Shown: positions 42,274 to 50,800 of the stretch, in pieces | How positions within the stretch are numbered: position 1 is the stretch's first letter | How the letters are laid out: the number at the start of each line of letters is the position of its first letter | Assembly (NCBI RefSeq): GCF_003711105.1 | Contig: NZ_CP023865.1 | Span: forward strand, 8,167,001-8,231,000 | DNA from: Actinoplanes teichomyceticus ATCC 31121 | GTDB lineage: Bacteria > Actinomycetota > Actinomycetes > Mycobacteriales > Micromonosporaceae | Length of the DNA stretch: 64,000 nt | Direction: 5' to 3' | Notes under the pieces: model-generated | Databases searched by the model: none | What the model was told of the DNA's origin: nothing | The model's input: only the letters and a program-made list of their open reading frames with translations | Translations under genes and position numbers: made by a program

Positions 42274-42808
42274 GATCGCACCTCCGTTCCCGTCACCCTA
42301 TCGAGCGCCGTCGGACAGCGAACGCCCTCTCCGGGTGTGGCACCGATCCACCCAGGACGGCCAGGGCAATCGGGGAATTTTCCGGCTGCCGGCGGGGCGG
42401 GTCGACGGGCGCGGTGGGTGATGCCGGCTCGGTGAGCTGATCGGCACGCCGGCTCGGCGTCGACGGCCGGGCGCGGTTGCGCATCCGCGCGGGTCTTCCG
42501 GGGTTGCGGGTCCGCCGCGTCAGCCGCGGTCCAGGCCTGTGGTTCGGCCGCTGCAGTGCGTGTGCCGGACCACCGGGCCACCGGGCCACCGGGCACAGGG
42601 TTCCGTGTGCCGGGCTGCCGGGCTGCCGGGCTGCCGGGCTGCCGGGCTGCCGGGCACAGCGTTCCGGCCGCCGGGCGCAACATTCCTTGCGCCGGGGTCG
42701 CCGGCCCGGTTTCGCGCGGCGTTTCCGCGCGGCGCGTTTCCGCGCGGCGCGCCGTTTCCGCGCGGCGTAGTTGCCGGGCTCCGGAGCTTCCGCGCCGGCG
42801 CGCCTGGA
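42274..42808. repeat. Gap filled with 8-bp and other short tandem arrays
   Basis: 535 bp without a supported gene. It holds CCACCGGG three times (42570-42593), GCCGGGCT about six times (42609-42655), both with 8-bp period, and then TTTCCGCGCGG four times (42709, 42721, 42736 and 42754; steps 12, 15, 18 bp). Frames across it have low-complexity translations. The promoter for the TY-Chap-like gene must lie near 42274-42400. Confidence 0.8.
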
Positions 42809-43063
42809 TCACTCGGCTTTTTCCGCCTCGGCGGGCTTCTCCCAGGCCAGGGCCAGGGCGCTGATCCGCTTGGCCGCTTCGGCGGGATCCGCGCCGCGGC
42901 CCACAGCGATGCCCATCAGGTACGTGGTCAACGGCGCACCGGGCCGCAGCACGTTGTGCGCGACGTCACGCGCCACGTCCAGCACCGCCTTGGCCGCCAC
43001 GTCCTCCGGCGGCACGCCGAGCTCGGCGCCGGCCGCGGTCATCCACCTGTCCAGCTCGCTCAT
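42809..43063 (-). CDS. DUF6457-type small protein coupled to mobA
   Basis: 84-residue helical protein. MSELDRWMTAAGAELGV, then VLDVARDVAHNVLRPGAPLT and TYLMGIAVGRGADPAEAA match small proteins annotated as DUF6457 in molybdenum cofactor gene clusters. The ATG overlaps the mobA stop (ATGA), fixing its start, with GGAGG upstream inside mobA. The C-terminus is Lys/Glu-rich. It may assist molybdopterin-guanine dinucleotide formation or delivery; function unknown. Transcription ends into the repeat-rich gap. Confidence 0.8.
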   Translation of the reverse strand: MSELDRWMTAAGAELGVPPEDVAAKAVLDVARDVAHNVLRPGAPLTTYLMGIAVGRGADPAEAAKRISALALAWEKPAEAEKAE

Positions 43064-43659
43064 CTCGCCCATTCCTCCGCGGTGCGCAGATCGTCGTCCG
43101 TGTCGCAATCGAACCAGGGCGGCGGACCGGGCCGACGCCAGGACACCTCGGCGACACGGAGCTGCTCGATCAGCTCACGCACCGGCGCACCGTGCAGACC
43201 GCCCCGCTGGGCGGCCAGGCGGTCGATCGCCGCACGCAGCGCGGCCGTGCGCCACACGCCGCAGAGGATCTGCAGTCGCCCGTCGGAGTCCCGGTAGACC
43301 GCGCCCTCCATCGGCGCCGACTCCATGGTCAGGCGCAGCACGTCGATCGCCTCACCGGTCAGGAAGGGCAGGTCGGCGGCGAGCAGCGCGGTATACGCGA
43401 TCGTCTCCGGCACGAGCGCGAGCCCGGCCGCGGCGGCCGCGACCGGACCGCCGCCGGGCGGCTCCTCACGGGTCACGTGCACCGGAACCGGCAGGTCAGC
43501 GGACACCCGGCCGACCACCACACGCGGATCGGCGTCGTGCACGGCGGCGAGAACCCGGGTCAGCATCGATTGGCCGGCCACCGCCAGAGTCGGCTTGTCC
43601 GCACCACCCATCCGCCGCGCCGCACCACCGGCCAGGACCACCGCCGCAAATCCCCCCAC
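43060..43659 (-). CDS. mobA: Molybdenum cofactor guanylyltransferase
   Basis: Adds GMP to molybdopterin to make the guanine dinucleotide cofactor. The 199-residue protein starts at GTG 43659: VGGFAAVVLAGGAARRMGGA, then DKPTLAV, the GTP-binding LAGG..RMGG..K signature. Conserved LLAADLPFLTGEAI contains the metal-binding Asp region, and the C-terminus has WFDCDTDDDLRTAEEW (the NxNTPxDL-like element here D-CDTDDDL). It precedes the DUF6457 gene in the same operon and is divergent from fdhD 118 bp away, which acts on Mo-guanine-cofactor enzymes. Confidence 0.9.
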   Translation of the reverse strand: MGGFAAVVLAGGAARRMGGADKPTLAVAGQSMLTRVLAAVHDADPRVVVGRVSADLPVPVHVTREEPPGGGPVAAAAAGLALVPETIAYTALLAADLPFLTGEAIDVLRLTMESAPMEGAVYRDSDGRLQILCGVWRTAALRAAIDRLAAQRGGLHGAPVRELIEQLRVAEVSWRRPGPPPWFDCDTDDDLRTAEEWAR

Positions 43660-43777
43660 GTGAGTACCGTATCCCGACCGGGTGGCGGACGTGACCACGC
43701 GCTCGGAGAGCACGCCCTCGCCGGCCCCGGGCCACGCGTCACGAGCGCGCCGCGGAACGGGGCCGTAAGCTCCGGCC

Positions 43778-44608
43778 ATGGCGAGGAGCACCACACGGCG
43801 GCCGGTGGTCCGGATCGATCTGGACGCGCCGTCGGGTGCCAGCCGCCGGCGGCCCGACGAGCTCGCCGCGGAGGAACCGCTGGAGATCCGGGTGCGCCGG
43901 GAGCCGCTCGCGGTCACCATGCGTACCCCCGGGCACGACATCGACCTGGCGATGGGCTTCCTGCTCAGCGAGGGTCTGATCGGCGCAGCGCAGGACGTGG
44001 TCACCGCTCAGCTCTGCGCCGGGGCGGAGGCTCCGAACACGTACAACGTGGTGGACGTCGTGCTGGCCGCGCACGTCCCGCCACCGGTGACCGACCTCAG
44101 CCGCAACTTCTACACGACCAGCTCGTGCGGGGTCTGCGGGAAGGCCAGCATCGACGCGGTCCGGACCCGGTCGCGCTTCGACGTGAGCGGCGATCCGTTG
44201 CGCATCCCGGCCGCCACGCTGGCCGAGCTGCCCGCCCGGCTGCGGGCGGCGCAGCGCGCCTTCGACCGGACCGGAGGGCTGCACGCGGCCGGGTTGTTCA
44301 CCGCCTCGGGTGAGCTGCTGGTGCTGCGCGAGGACGTGGGCCGGCACAACGCGGTGGACAAGGTGATCGGCTGGGCGGTGCGCGAGGGGCGGCTGCCGCT
44401 GGGCGGGCACGTGCTGATGGTGTCCGGGCGGGCCAGTTTCGAGCTGACCCAGAAGGCGTGGATGGCCGGGCTGCCACTGCTGGCCGCGGTCTCCGCGCCC
44501 AGCACGCTGGCCGCCGAGCTGGCCGACGAGGCCGGCATGACGCTGGTCGGCTTCCTGCGCGGGACGACCATGAACGTCTACGCCGGGGTGGACCGCGTCA
44601 CGGTCTGA
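43778..44608 (+). CDS. fdhD: Formate dehydrogenase accessory sulfurtransferase FdhD
   Basis: Transfers sulfur from a cysteine desulfurase to molybdopterin-guanine dinucleotide before its insertion into formate dehydrogenase. The 276 residues contain [37 protein letters not shown], the functional CxxC in [14 protein letters not shown] (about 113-126), and [16 protein letters not shown] followed by [14 protein letters not shown]. Divergent from mobA/DUF6457, so the cluster deals with the late steps of Moco supply. The formate dehydrogenase itself is not in the window. Confidence 0.95.
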   Translation: MARSTTRRPVVRIDLDAPSGASRRRPDELAAEEPLEIRVRREPLAVTMRTPGHDIDLAMGFLLSEGLIGAAQDVVTAQLCAGAEAPNTYNVVDVVLAAHVPPPVTDLSRNFYTTSSCGVCGKASIDAVRTRSRFDVSGDPLRIPAATLAELPARLRAAQRAFDRTGGLHAAGLFTASGELLVLREDVGRHNAVDKVIGWAVREGRLPLGGHVLMVSGRASFELTQKAWMAGLPLLAAVSAPSTLAAELADEAGMTLVGFLRGTTMNVYAGVDRVTV

Positions 44609-44680
44609 CCACGAGACGTTCCCTTCGCGGCCACTCGGGATATCCATCCACTTTCATCCATTTCGGCGAGGCTGCGGGAC

Positions 44681-46330
44681 ATGCCGATCTCTCGACGTAC
44701 CCTGCTGCTGAGCTCCGCTGCCGGCGCCGCCGGCGCCAGCACGTTGTGGCCGCTGGCCGCGAGCGCCGCGCCGTACCGGGGGCCGCTGCGTTCCGACCCG
44801 TTCACCCTGGGCGTGGCGTCCGGCGACCCGGACCCGGACGGATTCGTGCTGTGGACCCGGCTGGCCACGAACCCGCTCGCCGAGGACGGCCTGGGCGGTA
44901 TGCCGGACCGGGTGATCCGGGTGACCTGGGAGCTCGCCACCGACGAGCGTTTCCGCAGAATCGTCCGCCGTGGCGCGGTGGCCGCCCGGCCGGCGTCCGC
45001 ACACGCCGTGCATGTGGAGCTGGACGGGCTGTCGCCCGGGCGGGAGTACTTCTACCGTTTCCACGCCGAGCGGTACACCTCGCCGGTCGGGCGGACCCGC
45101 ACCACGCCACCGCGCTGGGCCACCGGCGGGAGCCTGGCCATGTCGTTCGTCTCCTGCTCGCAGTACGAGCACGGGTACTTCACCGCCTACCGCCGGCTGG
45201 CCGAGGACGAGCCCGAGCTGATCCTGCACCTGGGCGACTACCAGTACGAGTACCAGGCGGGCAGTTACGTGGCGCCGAGCGGCAACCCGCGTGACCACGA
45301 GGGGCCGGAGACCGTCACGCTGGCGAATTACCGGCAGCGGCACGCGCAGTACAAGGCCGATCCGGACCTGCAGGCGGCCCACGCGGTCGCGCCGTGGGCC
45401 GTGGTCTTCGACGACCACGAGATCGAGAACAACTGGGCCGACGAGGTGCCCGAGCAGCCGGACCCGAACTTCCTGGCCCGTCGGGCGGCGGCCTTCCAGG
45501 CGTACTACGAGAACATGCCGCTGCGCCGGACCTCGATCCCGCGCGGTGTCGACATGCAGTTGTACCGGCGGATCCGGTGGGGGCGGCTGGCCACCTTCCA
45601 CATGCTCGACACCCGGCAGTTCCGCGACGACCAGGGCTGCGGGGACGGGTACAAGGACTGTGCGGCGGCGTACGACCCGGCCCGTTCGATCACCGGCGCC
45701 GAGCAGGAGGCGTGGCTGCTCGACGGCTTCCACCGGTCCACCGCGCGTTGGGACATCCTCGGGCAGCAGGTGTTCTTCGGGCAGCGGGACAACAACTCCG
45801 GGCCGCTCAAGGTGGTCAGCATGGACTCGTGGGACGGGTACCAGGCGTCCCGGCAGCGGATCACCCAGGGCTGGGTGGACGCGCGTGTGCGCAACGCGGT
45901 GGTGCTCACCGGGGACGTGCACGCGCACTGGGCCGACGAGCTGAAGCTCGATTACGACGACCCGACGTCGAGGACGGTGGGTACCGAGCTGGTCTGCTCC
46001 TCGATCACCTCGACCGGTGACGGCGCCGACGTGCCGAGCGGGAACCACCCGTGGGCGGCGTGGAACCCGCACCTGAAGTTCTACAACAACCAGCGCGGTT
46101 ACGTCCGTACGAAGATCACCGCGCACGCGATGACCGCTGATTTCGTGGTGCTCCCGTACGTCAGCCGGCCGGGCGCGCAGGCGCACACCCGGGCCAGCTT
46201 CGTTATCGAGGACCGGGTGCCCGGGCTGACCCGGATCGCCGACGACCCGACCCCGACGGCCACCCTGCGAGCCCAGGCCGCCGGGGATCCGGGGGCGGAA
46301 ACCGTACGTCAGGAGACCGAACGTCCCTGA
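44681..46330 (+). CDS. phoD: Alkaline phosphatase D
   Basis: Secreted metallophosphoesterase cleaving phosphate diesters and monoesters. Twin-arginine signal ISRRTLLLSSAAGAAGAST at the N-terminus, then the PhoD N-terminal beta domain (FTLGVASGDPDPDGFVLWTR) and the catalytic domain with SCSQYEHGYFTAYRRLAED, LHLGDYQYEYQ, FDDHEIENNWAD, WDILGQQVFF and VVLTGDVHAHWADEL, which supply the Fe/Ca ligands. The length of 549 residues is normal. A pair of CATCCA direct repeats lies about 20-36 bp upstream and might be a PHO-box-like site. Followed by a strong terminator. Confidence 0.95.
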   Translation: MPISRRTLLLSSAAGAAGASTLWPLAASAAPYRGPLRSDPFTLGVASGDPDPDGFVLWTRLATNPLAEDGLGGMPDRVIRVTWELATDERFRRIVRRGAVAARPASAHAVHVELDGLSPGREYFYRFHAERYTSPVGRTRTTPPRWATGGSLAMSFVSCSQYEHGYFTAYRRLAEDEPELILHLGDYQYEYQAGSYVAPSGNPRDHEGPETVTLANYRQRHAQYKADPDLQAAHAVAPWAVVFDDHEIENNWADEVPEQPDPNFLARRAAAFQAYYENMPLRRTSIPRGVDMQLYRRIRWGRLATFHMLDTRQFRDDQGCGDGYKDCAAAYDPARSITGAEQEAWLLDGFHRSTARWDILGQQVFFGQRDNNSGPLKVVSMDSWDGYQASRQRITQGWVDARVRNAVVLTGDVHAHWADELKLDYDDPTSRTVGTELVCSSITSTGDGADVPSGNHPWAAWNPHLKFYNNQRGYVRTKITAHAMTADFVVLPYVSRPGAQAHTRASFVIEDRVPGLTRIADDPTPTATLRAQAAGDPGAETVRQETERP

Positions 46331-46384
46331 CGGGGACGCTGCGCTCCTCCGCATCGCCGCGCCACCTCCTCTCCGGTCCTCGGG

Positions 46385-46411
46385 CGCCGGCCGGGTCGGG
46401 CCCGGCCGGCG
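46385..46411. terminator. Bidirectional terminator between phoD and DUF4192 genes
   Basis: Perfect 11-bp arms CGCCGGCCGGG (46385-46395) and CCCGGCCGGCG (46401-46411) with a 5-nt loop. It serves two convergent genes. Confidence 0.85.
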
Positions 46412-46414
46412 GCG

Positions 46415-47422
46415 TCATCCGGCACGCCGGAGCTTGCGGGACGGCCGCACCATGTGCGGGGCCAGCCCGTGCCCCAGCACGTTGTGCAGCAGCGCGGCCA
46501 GCTGGTGCTGCGGCTCCTCGGCGAGCGCCCGGTCCACCGCGACCCGGGCCAGCGCGCCCCGGCCCGCCTGCCACGCGGTGTAGCCGAGCAGGCAGGCCGG
46601 CGGCGCGACGTAGGCCGGCTCGACCCGCCGCAGCACGTCGGTCCACAACCGGATCCGCCACTCCTGCGTGTCGGCCCGGTCCAGGGCGTAGTCCTCCACC
46701 GACCGGTCCACCAGGAGCACGCCCAGCCAGGCGGTCTCGTCGGGGCTGAGGGTGCCGCCGGTGCGGTAGCGCTTCTCGGCGAGCCGCAGCGCGGCCTGTC
46801 CGGCCTGCTTCACCAGGCGGCCGTATCGCTCCGCGGTCAGGTCGTCGGCGAGCAGGTCGGTGAACCGGCGCCGGGCACGCTCGGTGGCCCGGCGCATCTC
46901 GGCGCGCTCCGCGCCGCCGACCGCGGCCACCTGGGCGGTCAGCTCCTGCCGGCTGGGCAGCGCGACCTGCCCGCGGAAGGTTGCCTCGGCGGCGATCACA
47001 CTGTCCGCGGGCAGGCACGGCGTGCCCTCCGGCGGGCAGCACTGCCGGCCGGCACAGAGGAAGGACCACCACCGGCCGTCCGCGACCCGGAGCACGTCGA
47101 GCACGTCGATCTGTCGTGTCTGCACCGCCTGGGCGCAGCGCAACGCCGCCGGAGTGACCCGGTTCAACGAGCCGTAGCCGATGATCACCACGGCTCGCGA
47201 CCGCTGGCGGGCCACCGCGTCGGCGACCGTGGCGGCCGCGCCCTTCGCTTCCGGATCGGTCCAGTCCGGCGGGGGCAGGTCGTGGCAGACGGTGAACTCG
47301 ACCCGCTCGCCGACCAGGCCGACGACCGCGAGACTGTCGCGTGGGTGGTAGCCGAGCAGGAACGGCACGATGGCGATGAGCTCGGCGGGCGTGCGGATGA
47401 CGAGGGTGCAGTCGGGTGTCAT
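46415..47422 (-). CDS. DUF4192 domain protein
   Basis: 335-residue soluble protein of the actinobacterial DUF4192 family. It opens MTPDCTLVIRTPAELIAIVP, then FLLGYHPRDSLAVVGLVGERV, the recognised N-terminal motif, and RAVVIIGYGSL. A four-cysteine patch in WSFLCAGRQCCPPEGTPCLP (about 135-155) may bind metal. The C-terminal half is helical and TPR-like, ending with a basic PSRKLRRAG. Function unknown; it is widespread in actinobacteria. An inverted DnaA-box pair lies just upstream. Confidence 0.85.
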   Translation of the reverse strand: MTPDCTLVIRTPAELIAIVPFLLGYHPRDSLAVVGLVGERVEFTVCHDLPPPDWTDPEAKGAAATVADAVARQRSRAVVIIGYGSLNRVTPAALRCAQAVQTRQIDVLDVLRVADGRWWSFLCAGRQCCPPEGTPCLPADSVIAAEATFRGQVALPSRQELTAQVAAVGGAERAEMRRATERARRRFTDLLADDLTAERYGRLVKQAGQAALRLAEKRYRTGGTLSPDETAWLGVLLVDRSVEDYALDRADTQEWRIRLWTDVLRRVEPAYVAPPACLLGYTAWQAGRGALARVAVDRALAEEPQHQLAALLHNVLGHGLAPHMVRPSRKLRRAG

Positions 47423-47474
47423 GCGGGGCAGCCTGGCCCTCGCGGCCCGGCCGGCGAGTGCCAGATTCCGCCGC

Positions 47475-47493
47475 TGTGGACAACTCGTCCACA
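47475..47493. promoter_or_regulatory. Inverted pair of DnaA-box-like sites
   Basis: TGTGGACAACTCGTCCACA: TGTGGACAA is the reverse complement of the preferred actinobacterial DnaA box TTGTCCACA, and the facing half-site GTCCACA gives a 7-bp palindrome with a 5-bp spacer. Between the DUF4192 start and acetyltransferase stop. Confidence 0.5.
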
Positions 47494-47503
47494 GACCTGG
47501 GCC

Positions 47504-48007
47504 TCAGCTGCGGAACGGCAGCCCCTGCAGTTCGAGCCCCTCCTGCTGCCAGGCGTGGGCGTGCCGGTCCAGGTCCATGGTCAGCTCGATGGAGGAGACC
47601 ACGTCGTAACCGGCCGCATGAAGGCTGCGGATCGCTTCCACGTTGCGGGAGGACGGCGAGATGGTCAGCGAGGTCATGTTCCGCTTCTTGGCCTCGGCGG
47701 CGACGTGGTGCAGCAGCTTGCGCCCCACGCCCTTGTGGCGGTGGGTGACCGTGACGACCACCGGCTCCACCTCGCCGGCCCGGGCCCGCATGATCAGCCC
47801 GACCATCCCGATCACCCCGTCGTCGGCGTGGTCGGCGACCCACAGGCCGCTGAGATCGAGCCTGGTCAGGTACTCCTCGAAGCCGGCGCCACCGTCGTCC
47901 TCCGACTCCCCGTACATCTCGTGTTGCTGCCGGGTGAGCTCGGTCCACAGCCGCCGGCCAGCGGCGTGGTCACTGGGGCGGTACGAACGCACTGCGACAG
48001 GGGCCAT
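47504..48007 (-). CDS. GNAT family N-acetyltransferase
   Basis: 167-residue acetyl-CoA dependent transferase. The acetyl-CoA site is in VTHRHKGVGRKLLHHVAAEA (motif A, Q/RxxGxG/A form HKGVGR), preceded by EVEPVVVTV strand and followed by RNMTSLTISPSSRNVEAIRS and LHAAGYDVV, typical GNAT order. ATG 48007 gives MAPVAVRSYRPSDHAAG. Divergent from the fructosamine kinase-like gene. Substrate unknown; could modify an amine metabolite or protein. Confidence 0.88.
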   Translation of the reverse strand: MAPVAVRSYRPSDHAAGRRLWTELTRQQHEMYGESEDDGGAGFEEYLTRLDLSGLWVADHADDGVIGMVGLIMRARAGEVEPVVVTVTHRHKGVGRKLLHHVAAEAKKRNMTSLTISPSSRNVEAIRSLHAAGYDVVSSIELTMDLDRHAHAWQQEGLELQGLPFRS

Positions 48008-48063
48008 GCCGACATTTTGCCTCCGGATTGAGACTTGCGTCACCCGAAGCGCAAGATATCCGG

Positions 48064-48942
48064 GTGGACCTGGCGTACCTGCGCGCGCACCCCCAGCATC
48101 TCCCGACATTCCTCACCCATCAACGGATCCGGGAGACACCGGTGCATCGCGGGGTGAGCTCGGCATCCCGGTTGACTCTGGACGACGGGACGTCGCTGTT
48201 CGCCAAGTCGTGGCCGGGCGGGGAGCCACCGGACGGGCTGTTCGACGCGGAGGCGTCCGGGCTGCGGTGGCTTCGGGAGGCTCAGGCCGTACCCGTACCG
48301 GAGGTCTTCGTCGCCCTGCCCGAGATGATCGCGATGGAGTGGATCGAGCCGGGCGACGCCAGTCGCCGGGCCGCGGCGGATCTGGGGCGCGGCCTGGCCG
48401 CGCTGCACCGCAGCGGCGCGGAGAGTTTCGGCGCGCCCCGGCCCGGGTGGATCGGTCCGCTGCCGCTGGACAACACCCCGTCCGCCGGCCCCTGGGGGGC
48501 CTGGTTCGCGGATCGCCGCCTGCTGCCCTACCTGCGAATCTCCGTGGACCGCGGCGCGCTGTCCGGCGCCGACGCCGCGCTGATCGAGGAGATCGCCAAC
48601 ACCATTGACCGGTACGCCGTTGCGGAGCCACCCGCGCGGATCCACGGCGACCTGTGGCCGGGCAACCTGCTGTGGGGCGCGGACGGGCGTGCGTGGCTGG
48701 TGGACCCGGCCGCGCACGGCGGCCATCGGGAGACCGATCTGGCAACGTTGTCGCTGTTCGGCGGGGTAGCCCAGTGGGACGTGATCCTCGGCGCCTATCA
48801 GGACGAGTGGCCGCTGGCACCGGGCTGGCGGAGCCGGGTTCCTTTGCACCAACTGCATCTTCTGCTCGTCCACACGGCCGCCTTCGGAGCGGGTTACCGG
48901 GGCGCCGTACTCGCCGCCGCGGAGGCTGTCCTGCGTGGCTGA
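48064..48942 (+). CDS. Fructosamine kinase family protein
   Basis: 292-residue kinase-like protein of the fructosamine/ketosamine-3-kinase family, which phosphorylates glycated lysines and promotes deglycation. VHRGVSSASRLTLDDG then LFAKSWPG (ATP Lys), EWIEPGDAS, the catalytic loop RIHGDLWPGNLLWG (Asp about 195) and the Mg motif WLVDPAAHGGHRETDLATL are present. GTG 48064 is the first conserved residue region; TTG 48028 would add 12 residues, and neither start has a good ribosome binding site. Upstream divergent acetyltransferase. Confidence 0.87.
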   Translation: MDLAYLRAHPQHLPTFLTHQRIRETPVHRGVSSASRLTLDDGTSLFAKSWPGGEPPDGLFDAEASGLRWLREAQAVPVPEVFVALPEMIAMEWIEPGDASRRAAADLGRGLAALHRSGAESFGAPRPGWIGPLPLDNTPSAGPWGAWFADRRLLPYLRISVDRGALSGADAALIEEIANTIDRYAVAEPPARIHGDLWPGNLLWGADGRAWLVDPAAHGGHRETDLATLSLFGGVAQWDVILGAYQDEWPLAPGWRSRVPLHQLHLLLVHTAAFGAGYRGAVLAAAEAVLRG

Positions 48943-49008
48943 CCTCGCCTTCCTACCCCGATCCCGGTTCCCGGGACGGCCGGGCGGGGCCGCAGGCCGG
49001 TGGACCGG

Positions 49009-49017
49009 TTGTCCACA
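49009..49017 (+). promoter_or_regulatory. DnaA box
   Basis: TTGTCCACA, exact match to the preferred actinobacterial DnaA box, in the gap 87 bp upstream of moaA. Confidence 0.5.
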
Positions 49018-49103
49018 GGCCGATATGCCTAGCGGCAACCGGGCGGACGAGCGGCTAGATTCGTTTTCGTGAGCGAGACCTGGAGATCAGCCGAGCGGGC
49101 CCG

Positions 49104-50120
49104 GTGGCGGCCGTGATCGCGCTCGCCGATCGCTTCGGCCGCGTGGCGACGGACCTGCGGGTCTCCCTCACCGATCGGTGCAATCTGCGCTGCACCTATT
49201 GCATGCCCGCCGAGGGCCTGGCCTGGATGCCGCAGCCCGAGCAACTCACCGACGACGAGGTGGCCCGGCTGGTCCGGATCGCGGTCGAGCGCCTCGGCAT
49301 CACCGGGGTCCGGTTCACCGGTGGCGAGCCGCTGATCCGGCGTGGACTGGTCGGGATCATCGCCGAGGCGGCCCGGCTCGATCCCCGGCCGAAGCTGTCG
49401 GTGACCACCAACGGCATCGGGCTGGATCGACTCGCCGCGTCCCTGCGGGGCGCGGGGCTCGACCGGGTCAACGTCTCGCTCGACACCCTCGATCCCGACC
49501 GCTTCCATGCCCTGACTCGCCGCGACCGGCACGCCGACGTGCTGAGTGGCCTGCGCGCCGCCGCGGACGCCGGACTGACGCCGGTAAAGATCAACGCCGT
49601 CCTGATGCGCGGGGTGAACGACGACGAGGCGCCGGCCCTGCTGCGGTTCGCGCTCGAGCACGGGTACCAGTTGCGGTTCATCGAGCAGATGCCGCTGGAC
49701 GCGCAGCACCAGTGGGACCGGCGGGCCATGGTGACCGCCGACGAGATCCTGACCGCGCTCACCCCGTTCGATCTTCAGCCCGACGTGGTTTCACGTGGAA
49801 CGGCGCCGGCGGAGACCTGGCTGGTTCCGGGCCACGTCGACGCCGCCGGGGAACCGGCCCGCGTCGGCGTCATCGCCAGCGTGACCCGGCCGTTCTGCGG
49901 CGACTGCGACCGCACCCGGCTCACCGCCGACGGGCAGGTGCGCAACTGCCTCTTCGCCACCGAGGAGAGCGACCTGCGCAAGCTGCTGCGGGACGGCGCG
50001 CACGACATCGAGATCGCCGAGGCCTGGCGGGTGGCCATGTGGGGCAAGCGGGCCGGGCACGGCATCGACGATCCCGCCTTCCTGCAGCCGGCCCGACCCA
50101 TGTCCGCGATCGGAGGTTGA
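49104..50120 (+). CDS. moaA: GTP 3',8-cyclase MoaA
   Basis: Radical SAM enzyme, first step of molybdopterin synthesis from GTP. LRVSLTDRCNLRCTYCMPAE carries the CxxxCxxC cluster (about 25-32); FTGGEPLIRRGLV is the SAM-binding GGEP motif; the C-terminal second cluster lies in TRPFCGDCDRTRLTADGQVR plus a later cysteine in NCLFA, and the C-terminus ends SAIGG, the conserved Gly-Gly tail. Length of 338 residues fits. The start GTG 49104 could also be 9 bp later. moaD follows at 3 bp, forming an operon. Confidence 0.95.
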   Translation: MAAVIALADRFGRVATDLRVSLTDRCNLRCTYCMPAEGLAWMPQPEQLTDDEVARLVRIAVERLGITGVRFTGGEPLIRRGLVGIIAEAARLDPRPKLSVTTNGIGLDRLAASLRGAGLDRVNVSLDTLDPDRFHALTRRDRHADVLSGLRAAADAGLTPVKINAVLMRGVNDDEAPALLRFALEHGYQLRFIEQMPLDAQHQWDRRAMVTADEILTALTPFDLQPDVVSRGTAPAETWLVPGHVDAAGEPARVGVIASVTRPFCGDCDRTRLTADGQVRNCLFATEESDLRKLLRDGAHDIEIAEAWRVAMWGKRAGHGIDDPAFLQPARPMSAIGG

Positions 50121-50123
50121 CCG

Positions 50124-50366
50124 TTGCTGACCGTCCGCTATTTCGCCGGCGCCCGCGCCGCAGCCGGCGGAGTCTCCACCGAGGAGATCGCCGCCGACTC
50201 CCTTGAGGAGCTGGCGCAGACCCTGACCGATCGACACGGTGAGCGTCTGGGGCTGGTGCTGAAGGCCGCCAGTTTCCTCGTCGATGGGCTGACCTGTCAC
50301 GACCGGCAGGCGGCGCTGCCCGCGGGCGCCACCGTCGACATCCTGCCGCCGTTCGCGGGCGGCTGA
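50124..50366 (+). CDS. moaD: Molybdopterin synthase sulfur carrier MoaD
   Basis: 80-residue ubiquitin-like sulfur carrier. LTVRYFAGARAAAGGVSTEE begins the beta-grasp fold; the C-terminus is ILPPFAGG, the essential GG tail thiocarboxylated by an adenylyltransferase. TTG 50124 is chosen due to GGAGG 50113-50117. It pairs with MoaE (encoded at 60.3 kb) in molybdopterin synthase. Downstream lies a large repeat-filled gap. Confidence 0.92.
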   Translation: MLTVRYFAGARAAAGGVSTEEIAADSLEELAQTLTDRHGERLGLVLKAASFLVDGLTCHDRQAALPAGATVDILPPFAGG

Positions 50367-50383
50367 TCCCGGTCTCCGGCGCG

Positions 50384-50800
50384 GCGTCCGCGGCGCCGTC
50401 ACCTCAGCCACCGCATCAGGCGGCCCGCTTTCAGCGCGGCGTCCGCGGCGCACCCACGCCGGCAGCACAGCGCGCGACCGGCTTCCAGCGCGACGTCCGC
50501 GGCGCGCCCACGCCGCGGCGCGGCCGGCTTCCCAGTCGTCCGCAGCGCACTCATGCCGCCAGGACAGCGCGCGGCGATCTTCGGCGCAACGTCCGCAGCG
50601 CACCTACGCCGCCACCACAGCGCACAGCGGTATTCAGCGCGACGTCTGCAGCGCATTCACACCGCCAACACAGCGCGCGGCGGTCTTCGGCGCAACGTCC
50701 GCAGCGCACCCATGCCACCAGCACAACGCGCGACGCTTCAGCTCGGCATCCGCGACACACCCACGCCGCCACCACAGCGCGCGACCGGCTTCCAGTGCGG
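50384..50800 (+). repeat. Degenerate tandem array, about 53-bp unit, eight copies
   Basis: CGTCCGC (or CGTCTGC/CATCCGC) anchors occur at 50384, 50440, 50494, 50537, 50590, 50643, 50696 and 50746, steps 56, 54, 43, 53, 53, 53, 50. Between anchors, recurring blocks are GCGCACCCACGCCGCCA and CACAGCGCGCG. No conserved reading frame. Not CRISPR-like (the spacing segment is itself conserved). Confidence 0.8.

Noticed and set aside
48943..49103. Moco riboswitch upstream of moaA
   Set aside because: No recognisable conserved Moco-motif helices or GNRA-type core; the gap is short and contains only a DnaA box.
50384..50800. Possible CRISPR array
   Set aside because: The units are degenerate, the segments between anchors are themselves repeated, spacing varies from 43 to 56 bp, and no cas genes are present.
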